Assembly (NCBI GenBank): GCA_015056125.1
Contig: SVGW01000010.1
Coordinates: 1 to 53,548, forward strand
Reading direction: 5' to 3'
Source: Clostridiales bacterium
GTDB taxonomy: Bacteria > Bacillota > Clostridia > Christensenellales > Aristaeellaceae
DNA: 53,548 nt
Positions 15,033-22,386 of the stretch are shown in pieces. The first letter of the stretch is position 1, and the number at the start of each line of letters is the position of its first letter. The position numbers and the translations under genes were made by a program. The notes under the pieces were generated by a model. That model worked only from the letters and a program-made list of their open reading frames with translations. It made no database searches and had not been told where the DNA came from.

Positions 15033-15494
15033 ATGAAGCTGTTGGATCGCCTGTTTGGAAGAAGGGCTGTTCAGGAAGAAAAGCCAAGCACCCCTGCGGG
15101 GCAAGACATCCCTAAAACAGGCATGAATGCTGAGAAACAGCGCCGCATACTGATTTCAAAGTGCCTGGAGGTACTGAAAGATCAGATGGATGCGCACATG
15201 AATGAGAGCGTTTTTGTTCCCTGCTCGGTTTCCTGTGATTTCCCCGGCACGAAGAACAAGGCGTTTCTTCGGGTGATTCCAGATGAATCGGATAAGGAGA
15301 TTTGCCGTCTCACTGCCAGTGCTGTGCGAAAAGGCAGTGACCTGTGTGTGATGAACTACCTGTTCAAGGGTACGCGGCAGGAGATGAAGGAATGGCTGGG
15401 CGATGATGCACATGCAGAGGAGTTAATCCCATGCATCGCCCATCTGTCTGAATCATTGGATAGCAAGCTGAATCAGGGAATTGCCCGGCCCTAA
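15033..15494 (+). CDS. Unrecognised 153-residue soluble protein
   Basis: ATG 15033 follows CGGGAGGCGG at a good distance. The N-terminus is basic (MKLLDRLFGRR) with a Pro-rich linker, then a mixed alpha/beta body containing FVPCSVSCDFPGTKNKAFLR and VMNYLFKGTRQEMKEWL. No signal peptide, membrane segment or known catalytic motif is visible. It lies between the membrane-anchored protein and the ADP-ribosylglycohydrolase fusion, all on one strand. The 117 bp before it contain no other convincing frame. Confidence 0.55.
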   Translation: MKLLDRLFGRRAVQEEKPSTPAGQDIPKTGMNAEKQRRILISKCLEVLKDQMDAHMNESVFVPCSVSCDFPGTKNKAFLRVIPDESDKEICRLTASAVRKGSDLCVMNYLFKGTRQEMKEWLGDDAHAEELIPCIAHLSESLDSKLNQGIARP

Positions 15495-15550
15495 AATAAC
15501 AGATGATGGAGGGAATCGTATGAACGGCAAGCCTACTGCCGCCGCATGAA

Positions 15551-17623
15551 ATGCTGCGCATTCTGAAAGAGCATACACGAACAGTGGATCGCCGCAGCAT
15601 TCCTTTGCTGCTGAATTCCAGGGACATTCAGACAGCGAAGCTGTACACACCCGATGAGATCGCTGCGCTGATCGAGTGCTTCTGCTGCGACGTTCCCTAT
15701 CGTGCGTCCAAGCTGATCGTCAATTTCAGCGAAAAGGACGCCATCAGCGAATACATGGGCTGGAACGACTACTGGCTGAAGTGGGAATACAATCGCGACA
15801 GGCAGTCCATTCCTACCCTGATCTTAAATTTCGCCGGTGCGCACCGCCCCGATGCCAATCAGTTTCCCATCGCCTACGGCCAGGAAAGGAGCCTGTTGGA
15901 AAACAGCACCCTGCTGGCCACGCTGGAGAATCCTGAAGCACATGCCTTTTACCTTTTCCAGCAGGCTGCAACCGATGGTATGCGTTCGGACGCCATGCTG
16001 CTCTCTCCCTACGTGGAGTTTTTCAGCGTGGATGGCGTGCAGCAGGAGAAGAGCCAGCTCGCCGCCGTGCTCTCAGCTGTACCGCCTCGCTTTAACGGCG
16101 ATTCTGAGGCAGTGAAAAAAGCACTTGAACGGCGTATCCGTGCCATGCTGCTCGTCGCTGCGAAAGAGGGCTACAGGCGGCTGATCCTCGGTGCATGGGG
16201 CTGCGGCAGCGCGGGCAACGATCCGGAACTCGTGGCCTCGCTCTTTGAAAAAGTGATCCGGGAACATGTGCATATTACGGATGCTCGTGGTGAGGAGACG
16301 CTGCACAGCTGGCAGGATTTCTTTGATTCCATCACCTTCCCAGTGCCGCCTGGTTCCGCCAGCGCAGCATTTAAAAATCATTTTTCCGATTTTTACCGTG
16401 CAGAGCGCGAGGAAAGGCACAACAGAATCAGGGCAGAAATCGCATCTGACCGTGAAAAATATCTCTCTGCTATCAAGGGCAGCCTGGTCGGCGGTGCAAT
16501 TGGCGATGCGCTGGGCTATCCGGTAGAGTTCATGCCCTATAACAGCATCATCAGGCATCATGGAGAAGGCGGTATTCAGCATTATGAAAAGAACCTTGAA
16601 ACCGGCCTTGCCCTGATTTCCGATGACACGCAGATGACGCTTTTTACCGCAGCGGGCATGCTGGTAGGTGAAACCCGTGGAGCCATGCGCGGCGTTGCAG
16701 GTTCTATGGAAAGCTACATTTATTATGCCTATCGCGACTGGTACTTCTGCCAGTGCAGCGCAGAGGCACCCGGGGAGGATGGCATATGGAAAAGCCAAGG
16801 CCACAGCCTGAACACATCCTGGCTGTCTTATTTACCGGAAATGCAGCAGCGGCGTGCGCCGGGAAATACCTGCCTGAGTGCGCTGGGTTCTGGCGATAGC
16901 GGCACGCTGGAGGAGCCCATCAACCACAGCAAGGGCTGCGGCGGCATCATGCGCATTGCGCCGGTTGCGCTGTTTTACAATCACAGGGCAGAAAAAAAAC
17001 GCGAATGGCTGGTGGATATCTGCTCCACTGCTGCGAAGGCGGCGGCGCTGACCCACGGTCACCCGCTGGGCTATATGCCGGCGGCAGCGCTTGCGCATAT
17101 CATCTCCCGCGCAATCTTTGGCGGTTGCCCCTATGAAAACGAGCTGCACGGCATCCTGAAGGAGTGCAGGGAATTGATGCGGGACATGTTTGAGGGCGAG
17201 CCATATTTGCCCAAGATGCTTTCCCTGATGGAGCGGGCCGAGGAGCTTGCTGCCAACGATAAATCAGATGCGGAAAACATCGAAAGCCTTGGAGGCGGGT
17301 GGGTCGCGGAGGAAACTCTGGCCATCGCCATCTACTGCTGCCTGAGGTACTCGGACGATTTTTCCAAGGCTGTCATTGCCGCAGTCAACCATTCCGGCGA
17401 CAGCGATTCCACCGGCGCGGTTACCGGAAACATCATGGGCGCGTGGTTGGGATATGAAAAAATCGATCCTGTGTGGCTAAAGGATCTGGAACTCAGGAAC
17501 GTGATCGAAGAAGTGGCGACCGATCTGTGCGACCATTGCCGCATGAGCGAATTCGGCGATTATCGGGATAAAGATTGGGAGCGTAAATATATCAATTTTG
17601 GCAAGCCCAATCAGGAATCGTGA
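15551..17623 (+). CDS. Degenerate PARG-type macrodomain fused to ADP-ribosylglycohydrolase
   Basis: The 690-residue protein has two ADP-ribose domains. Residues about 1-275 match the microbial PARG-like family TIGR02452/DUF2263 (ILNFAGAHRPD, LILGAWGCGSAGNDPEL). The catalytic GGG loop is replaced by PDA (100-102), and the QEE signature reads QER (111-113), so hydrolysis is unlikely and ADP-ribose binding more likely. Residues about 303-690 are an ARH/DraG-type hydrolase with intact metal motifs: GAIGDALGYPVEF, SDDTQM (357-362), KGCGGIMRIAP (about 461-471) and NHSGDSDSTGAVTG (Asp617, Asp619). It should remove ADP-ribose from proteins or related adducts. The start is odd: a good ribosome site serves ATG 15520, whose frame ends at 15549. 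Confidence 0.85.
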   Translation: MLRILKEHTRTVDRRSIPLLLNSRDIQTAKLYTPDEIAALIECFCCDVPYRASKLIVNFSEKDAISEYMGWNDYWLKWEYNRDRQSIPTLILNFAGAHRPDANQFPIAYGQERSLLENSTLLATLENPEAHAFYLFQQAATDGMRSDAMLLSPYVEFFSVDGVQQEKSQLAAVLSAVPPRFNGDSEAVKKALERRIRAMLLVAAKEGYRRLILGAWGCGSAGNDPELVASLFEKVIREHVHITDARGEETLHSWQDFFDSITFPVPPGSASAAFKNHFSDFYRAEREERHNRIRAEIASDREKYLSAIKGSLVGGAIGDALGYPVEFMPYNSIIRHHGEGGIQHYEKNLETGLALISDDTQMTLFTAAGMLVGETRGAMRGVAGSMESYIYYAYRDWYFCQCSAEAPGEDGIWKSQGHSLNTSWLSYLPEMQQRRAPGNTCLSALGSGDSGTLEEPINHSKGCGGIMRIAPVALFYNHRAEKKREWLVDICSTAAKAAALTHGHPLGYMPAAALAHIISRAIFGGCPYENELHGILKECRELMRDMFEGEPYLPKMLSLMERAEELAANDKSDAENIESLGGGWVAEETLAIAIYCCLRYSDDFSKAVIAAVNHSGDSDSTGAVTGNIMGAWLGYEKIDPVWLKDLELRNVIEEVATDLCDHCRMSEFGDYRDKDWERKYINFGKPNQES

Positions 17624-17662
17624 GATTTGGAAGAATCAACCACTGTACAAGGAGAGAGATAG

Positions 17663-18031
17663 ATGAGTAAGCAAATGAACAAGATGAAGAAACTCAGCTC
17701 TGCTGAATTGATCACCAGGCTCAGAAGCTCCAAAACTCTTGAATGCAGTCCTATCGCCTATGTGGTCGATCTTCTGGATGCGTATTTTCAGGGGAAATTT
17801 ACCGCACAAAAACTGTGTGCAGAGTATCATTTTGAAACGAAAAAGGCGCAGTTTGTGTTTTTTCATATGTCAAAACGTGATATAGAGGATAACAAGCGCG
17901 TGTTCAAGAAGGAATTTACTTTTGGGGATGGCTTGACGGCTGTTCTTGAGCAGCAGGTTGATTCGCTGGATGCGCCTGCGTTTGACAAAGCGCTTCGGGA
18001 ATGTGTGGAAGCCTATCTTGCATCCTCATAA
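17663..18031 (+). CDS. Unrecognised 122-residue protein between two ADP-ribose genes
   Basis: ATG 17663 follows AAGGAGAGAG. The protein is basic at the N-terminus, then helical, with no signal or membrane segment. Recognisable stretches are YVVDLLDAYFQGKFTAQKLC and FFHMSKRDIEDNKRVFKKEF. I recognise no family and no catalytic motif. Its position between the ARH fusion and the NADAR gene suggests a link with ADP-ribose turnover, either as a small partner or as a modified target; this is context only. Confidence 0.6.
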   Translation: MSKQMNKMKKLSSAELITRLRSSKTLECSPIAYVVDLLDAYFQGKFTAQKLCAEYHFETKKAQFVFFHMSKRDIEDNKRVFKKEFTFGDGLTAVLEQQVDSLDAPAFDKALRECVEAYLASS

Positions 18032-18095
18032 GCCATGAGGTGACATATCAGAAAACTGCTGCGTTAAGCTGGATCATCAAACGGAAGGCGATAAA

Positions 18096-18929
18096 ATGAA
18101 GTACATGACGCCCATTTGGCTGCGTTACCCACAGGTTGAGCCCGATTCCATCGAATGGCGCATGGGATTGGGAGAAGAGTATATCGCCCGGTGGATTGCA
18201 TGGAAAAAGCAGCTTTCCGCTGATGAAAAACGGGAATATGACGCGCTTTTCCCCGTTCCTGTTCTGTGGCATGGCTATTTTCCGGAAAAGAAGGCATGTA
18301 AGGAATATCATCACGGAGCCTTTACCATGCCGCTGTGGAGGAATAAGGGGCTTCCGAAGTATTCGCTGCGTAAATTGCAGCTTTCTGAGCAGGAAAAGCC
18401 TGCAGAATACTGCTTCTTCTGGGGACATCATCCCGCCGCGGACGGCAGCATCACCAAAAACTGCTTCAGCCAGTGGTATAAATCTGATTTTCTTTCCTAT
18501 GGCGTTCCATATTGCTGCATGGAGCAGTATATGATGGCGCAGAAAGCAGCGCTTTTCGGCGATAAAGAAATCCACAAGCAAATCCTTGATTGCGACGATC
18601 CCGCTGAGATCAAAAAGCTGGGTCGGCGCGTACGAAGGTTTGATGCGTCTGTGTGGGATCAGGCGAAATATTCCATTGTACTGAACGGCAACTGGAAGAA
18701 ATTTTCGCAGAATCCCCAGCTGCGTGATTTCCTGCTGAGTACGGGAGAGCAAATTCTGGTGGAGGCAAGTCCGTATGATACCATATGGGGGATCGGTTTG
18801 TCCGCCGATCAAGCTGTTGCCGGACCGCAAGCATGGCGGGGCGAAAACCTGCTGGGCTTTGCGCTGATGGAAGTTCGGGATGAGCTGGCAAGGGTATATG
18901 CAAATGCAGATATCCTTGATGATAGATGA
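18096..18929 (+). CDS. NADAR-domain protein (YbiA-like ADP-ribose glycosidase family)
   Basis: The 277-residue protein starts after CGGAAGGCG. Residues about 105-272 form a complete NADAR domain: FWGHHP, MEQYMMAQKAALFGD (Glu143), KKLGRRVRRFD, LVEASPYDTIWGIGL and ENLLGFALMEVRDEL. The family removes ADP-ribose or riboflavin-pathway N-glycosides, and members are known to reverse ADP-ribosylation of guanine. The N-terminal 100 residues (SIEWRMGLGEEYIARWIAWK, LWHGYF) are an extra region absent from minimal YbiA proteins. It lies two genes after the PARG-like/ARH fusion, giving three ADP-ribose modules in 3.4 kb. Confidence 0.88.
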   Translation: MKYMTPIWLRYPQVEPDSIEWRMGLGEEYIARWIAWKKQLSADEKREYDALFPVPVLWHGYFPEKKACKEYHHGAFTMPLWRNKGLPKYSLRKLQLSEQEKPAEYCFFWGHHPAADGSITKNCFSQWYKSDFLSYGVPYCCMEQYMMAQKAALFGDKEIHKQILDCDDPAEIKKLGRRVRRFDASVWDQAKYSIVLNGNWKKFSQNPQLRDFLLSTGEQILVEASPYDTIWGIGLSADQAVAGPQAWRGENLLGFALMEVRDELARVYANADILDDR

Positions 18930-18983
18930 ACACGAAGGGAAAAAGTATCACCCAAAGACCGCTGCAAGGAGGAATGGCTGCTG

Positions 18984-19685
18984 ATGCTGAAGAAAAACGG
19001 CTTCTTATTGCTGTTGGTGGCGCTCCTGTCGTGCTTGCTGCTGTTTTGCATTAGCAAGATAGCAATTGTTGTGCCTAAACCTGTATCTGGCAATACGGCA
19101 GAGCCTACTTCTGCTGCTGTGCCTGTGAGTATTGATCTGGTGCTTCCTGCCCCGGATGTATATTTTGGATTAGCGAATGAGCCCCAATATGCGTCAGATA
19201 AGGTCAGTCCAATATATTCTTTGGATCTTGTTGATTATCCCGCTGCCAGCATCAAGCAATACATTTCGCTTCTGACAGAGAAGTATGGTCTCGCGGTCAA
19301 GCCGAAGGAAAACGATCGGATAGAATTCACAGGCACCACGCTCATCAATGACAACGGTCAGGAATGTGTGGAGATTCAATGGCTGGAAACTTCATTCGGC
19401 AACAGGCTGATGGTATCCTTCGGCAAAAACTGCGCTACTGCAGCACTGGAAACGCTGGAAAACACGCCGGACATACGAACAATCACAGATGGCGATTGGG
19501 TGGCGTGCACAAAATGTGGCGGCGAGAACCGCTGCCAGAGTTGTGAGGGCCGCGGCCGCTGGAGAGAATCGGATTGGGACGGCTACATATCGAAGAGCTG
19601 TTCCGTCTGCAACGGTGATGGCAAATGTCATGCCGACGGCTGCATAAATGGCCGCGTGTTCCGCCCAAAGGAAGAAAAGCAATGA
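18984..19685 (+). CDS. Membrane-anchored protein with DnaJ-type zinc finger
   Basis: The 233-residue protein starts at ATG 18984, 11 nt after AAGGAGG; ATG 18974 is too close to that site and leads into another frame. Residues about 5-30 are a strongly hydrophobic signal-anchor. After a Ser/Thr/Pro linker comes an unrecognised domain (about 50-165). Residues 175-225 form a Cys-rich cluster with CTKCGGENRCQSCEGRG, then CSVCNGDGKC and DGCINGR: the CxxCxGxG repeats of DnaJ zinc-finger modules. No J-domain is present. Such fingers bind unfolded peptides, so a link with the Hsp70-like gene is plausible, but the topology puts the finger outside the membrane. Confidence 0.75.
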   Translation: MLKKNGFLLLLVALLSCLLLFCISKIAIVVPKPVSGNTAEPTSAAVPVSIDLVLPAPDVYFGLANEPQYASDKVSPIYSLDLVDYPAASIKQYISLLTEKYGLAVKPKENDRIEFTGTTLINDNGQECVEIQWLETSFGNRLMVSFGKNCATAALETLENTPDIRTITDGDWVACTKCGGENRCQSCEGRGRWRESDWDGYISKSCSVCNGDGKCHADGCINGRVFRPKEEKQ

Positions 19686-19808
19686 TCTGTTCGCGAAACA
19701 TGCGGGCATCCAACGTGTTCCAGAAATGCGATATAAAACCCGATGCTGCTTATGTGCGTGGTCTTTTGACAGAAAACGAGTGCCCCCGGAAAGAAAGGAG
19801 GATCCGGA

Positions 19809-20951
19809 ATGTACCTATGGCATCAATTGCTGAACAAAATCCGCAAAGCTTCCACAAATGCCCAGCCTTTGGAAGCGGAAAAGTCTGAATTATCCCCCGC
19901 GTCTCCCGCGACGCAGCTGCATCCGACCACGGCCCTGATGGCTCCTTTGTCTGCCGATCAGTTGTCTTCCGCACTGGAAACCTGGCGGCAGCAGCATGAT
20001 TTCATTCAGGCCAAAATTAATGAGGAATGGGATCGCACCCAGGATCAGCTGGATCAAAGGCAGCAGGCCTACTTGCGCACATTACATCCTTTTTTGAGGT
20101 ATTATGTGCCTCTGCAAAGCTTTGATCGCGCCGTTATTAAAACGGATGAGTTTTGCGTTTCTGGAGAAGAGATGCGCAAGATGTCATTAAGTTATTTTGT
20201 CGCGCTGGATTATTTTCGCAATCTAATGAAACAGCCAACCCCGGATGTGATCGCTTATCTGAACAAAAGTAAAGCAGAAATGTCCCACGAAGATTGGGCG
20301 CTGGTGGAGCGTTACCAGCCAGATGCTGCGCTGATCGTAAAAAAGGCAGTTGCAGCGCACGAACACTTTCATCGGCGTATTCCTGATAATTTTCGTTGGG
20401 AGATCACTCAAAAAGAGGTCGATACGTATTGGAAGCAATATGGTTCGTCTAATCTGAAGTATCAAGCTGCGTATGAACTGGCTCGACATGGTCAGGCGGA
20501 TGATTTCCTGCCTGCCCCTTTCAGGTTTCTGGGCTATATGGGGCCGGACTGGGATCAAGGCGGGATGACATTCGCTATTGATCGGAACTGCTTTGCCGAT
20601 CCCGATCCCTTACTGTGCTATTGGGAAAGTGAAATGCCGGAGATTGACTGGGCTCAGGCCCAGGAAGAGCCCTATGTGCTGACTGAAGATGCGTATGAAT
20701 ATCAGCAGCAAATTTTGGAACAATTTCGGTCCCTGTCCAGCGGTATCGTCCCCCTGCGCATTCAAGGCCACTTCTTTTTCCGGTTGGATGTGCACGCCAT
20801 AAAAGCCAGCTTCCCCCATTTTGGCGAGGACTTGCCAACGGCTGAATTGAGCCCTTATCTTTTTGTGAAGTGTGGCAACCGGGATTTCCAAGCACACTTT
20901 GGTCAGGTTGTGGATGGTCAGATCGTTCAGTTGTATCTAAGAAGCATCTGA
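19809..20951 (+). CDS. Unrecognised 380-residue protein
   Basis: ATG 19809 has an excellent AAAGGAGG site. The protein is soluble, with a Ser/Pro/Thr-rich N-terminal linker (about 15-45), a helical stretch rich in Gln (QLDQRQQAYL), HEHFHRRIPDNFRWEI near the middle, and Trp/Tyr-rich acidic segments such as LGYMGPDWDQGG. HEHFH is not a standard HExxH site. No known family is apparent. The 123 bp before it hold no convincing gene, although a 68-codon frame (19682-19888) overlaps its start. It is the last large gene of the island. Confidence 0.6.
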   Translation: MYLWHQLLNKIRKASTNAQPLEAEKSELSPASPATQLHPTTALMAPLSADQLSSALETWRQQHDFIQAKINEEWDRTQDQLDQRQQAYLRTLHPFLRYYVPLQSFDRAVIKTDEFCVSGEEMRKMSLSYFVALDYFRNLMKQPTPDVIAYLNKSKAEMSHEDWALVERYQPDAALIVKKAVAAHEHFHRRIPDNFRWEITQKEVDTYWKQYGSSNLKYQAAYELARHGQADDFLPAPFRFLGYMGPDWDQGGMTFAIDRNCFADPDPLLCYWESEMPEIDWAQAQEEPYVLTEDAYEYQQQILEQFRSLSSGIVPLRIQGHFFFRLDVHAIKASFPHFGEDLPTAELSPYLFVKCGNRDFQAHFGQVVDGQIVQLYLRSI

Positions 20952-21089
20952 TTTTTCTGAAAAGTCCGTAACCATCGCAGGAGGCGTAAATGACTATGAA
21001 GCCCCCTAGCTGACATCCCTATGTGACTTTGTTTTTCTGGAACACGCCAAGGCAAATGCTGTTTACTATACTGTATCGGGTGATGAGGA

Positions 21090-21440
21090 ATGAGTAACTA
21101 TGCAGAATTCAATGAATTGATCTTCTTTGCGCAAGTGAAAAAACGTCCGGGAATGTTTTTCGGAAGAAAATCACTAATCAGTCTGAGAGATCATCTCTTT
21201 GGCATGAGCTATGCTTTTTCAGCCTGCGGTCATCCTGATGCCCTGATCCTGTTCAAGAGTTTTATCGAATGCTACAACAACAAACTGTTTCTCAGCGATC
21301 AGAACGGCTATGTCTGCTGGTGGAATCATCTTCTTTATATCAGCGGCGGCATGGATGACTTGGCTTTCGATTCATTCTATAGACGATTTGAAGCCTATCT
21401 TCTGGAAGAACATAATCTGAAGCTGCCTGAAGTTGAATAG
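21090..21440 (+). CDS. Small unrecognised protein, possibly immunity-like
   Basis: The 116-residue protein starts at ATG 21090 after GATGAGG. It begins with an acidic helix, then KKRPGMFFGRKSLISLRDHL. I associate an R-P-x-M-Y/F-F-G plus S-L-x-x-L pattern with small helical proteins found near polymorphic-toxin immunity genes, but cannot confirm it here. The region just upstream (20952-21089) contains short relics without a full frame, as expected at the decaying edge of an island. Function unknown. Confidence 0.5.
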   Translation: MSNYAEFNELIFFAQVKKRPGMFFGRKSLISLRDHLFGMSYAFSACGHPDALILFKSFIECYNNKLFLSDQNGYVCWWNHLLYISGGMDDLAFDSFYRRFEAYLLEEHNLKLPEVE

Positions 21441-21470
21441 ATGAGACGAGTCCTATTGTCCCTGCCAATG

Positions 21471-21505
21471 GAGCTTTTCCTGAAAAGGAAAGGCTCTCTT
21501 CATTT
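21471..21505 (+). terminator. Hairpin closing the island
   Basis: GAGCTTTTCCT (21471-21481) pairs with AGGAAAGGCTC (21486-21496) around a GAAA tetraloop with one G-T pair. The following T-tract is modest. It separates the island from the metabolic operon promoter at 21533. Confidence 0.6.
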
Positions 21506-21532
21506 AGGTGCAGAAAGAGTACCGGCTGCTTC

Positions 21533-21561
21533 TTGACCGCGCCTCCTGCCAGTGATACAAT
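21533..21561 (+). promoter_or_regulatory. Promoter for the deacylase operon
   Basis: TTGACC (21533-21538), 17-bp spacer and TACAAT (21556-21561) lie 25 bp before the ribosome site of the gene at 21587. Confidence 0.75.
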
Positions 21562-21586
21562 AATATACAAATTAAGGAGGTATGAT

Positions 21587-22384
21587 ATGGCAAATTGGAT
21601 TGCAATCAACCAAGATATTTCCAGGCTCACCACGCCCTATAAGGATATTTTTACCACGGTTTATACGGTGAAAACCCCGGAAGGCGCGCTGTTGTTTGAC
21701 GCGGCCAGCTATGATACGGATGCGGATGCCTACCTGCTCCCCTTCTTGAAGGAGCAGGGGATCACGGAAGATCAGCTGAAATATATTTTTATCTCCCATT
21801 CCCATACCGATCATGCCGGGGGCTTGGGAGGGCTGAAAAAGCATTTTCCCAAGGCTCAGGTGGTTTGCGGAAGTGCGAATATCGAAAGAATTCAGCCAGG
21901 CATTGCTTATCATGTGGCGAATGAAGAGGAATTGCTGCTGGGAGTATTGCAGGCGGTGTCCATCCCCGGCCATACCAAGGACAGCATGGCTCTTTTGGAT
22001 TTGCGTACCCGCACGCTGATTTCAGGGGACTGCCTGCAGATGCATGGCATTTATGGCTCCGGAAAATGGGGCGCCAATATTTCTTTCCCGAAGGAGCACC
22101 TGGCGGCCCTTGAAAAGCTGCGGAAAATGGAAATAGACCAACTTATCACCGCCCACGATTATCATCCCCTGGGCTATCGCTGCGATGACCGGGAAACCGT
22201 GAAAAAGGCCCTGGATGCCTGCGAAGAACCCCTGAAAATCCTGGAAAAGCTGATTGATCAGCATCCCGAGTGGACGGATGCGCAAATTTGCGCTCACTAT
22301 ATGGATGCCTACCATTGGCCCACTTTGGGCGAGCATGTGGCGGCGGCGATCAGAAAAACAATGATTAAGAAAGAGGAGGAATAA
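21587..22384 (+). CDS. Metallo-beta-lactamase-fold hydrolase
   Basis: The 265-residue protein starts at ATG 21587, right after TTAAGGAGG. It has the full zinc site of the fold: SHSHTDHAGG (HxHxDH), the following His in PGHTKDSMAL, Asp in SGDCLQMHG and a distal His in ITAHDYHP. Enzymes of this group hydrolyse thioesters, lactones or related bonds in the cytoplasm; the substrate cannot be read from sequence. It is first of a three-gene operon, 2 bp before the PHP gene, so its substrate probably relates to the N-acyl-amino-acid or phosphoester pathway of its neighbours. Confidence 0.85.
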   Translation: MANWIAINQDISRLTTPYKDIFTTVYTVKTPEGALLFDAASYDTDADAYLLPFLKEQGITEDQLKYIFISHSHTDHAGGLGGLKKHFPKAQVVCGSANIERIQPGIAYHVANEEELLLGVLQAVSIPGHTKDSMALLDLRTRTLISGDCLQMHGIYGSGKWGANISFPKEHLAALEKLRKMEIDQLITAHDYHPLGYRCDDRETVKKALDACEEPLKILEKLIDQHPEWTDAQICAHYMDAYHWPTLGEHVAAAIRKTMIKKEEE

Positions 22385-22386
22385 TC

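Noticed and set aside
19682-19888. 68-codon frame overlapping the end of the zinc-finger gene and the start of the 380-aa gene
   Set aside because: No ribosome site, unlike the clear AAAGGAGG for 19809, and no protein-like pattern.
20952-21089. Possible small gene between 19809 and 21090
   Set aside because: The ATG at 20991, near GGAGG, reaches a stop after seven codons, and no other complete frame is present. Probably relic sequence.
2635-21500. tRNA-Trp as integration site for the whole island
   Set aside because: I found no direct repeat of the tRNA 3' end near the island's right edge and no integrase or recombinase in between.
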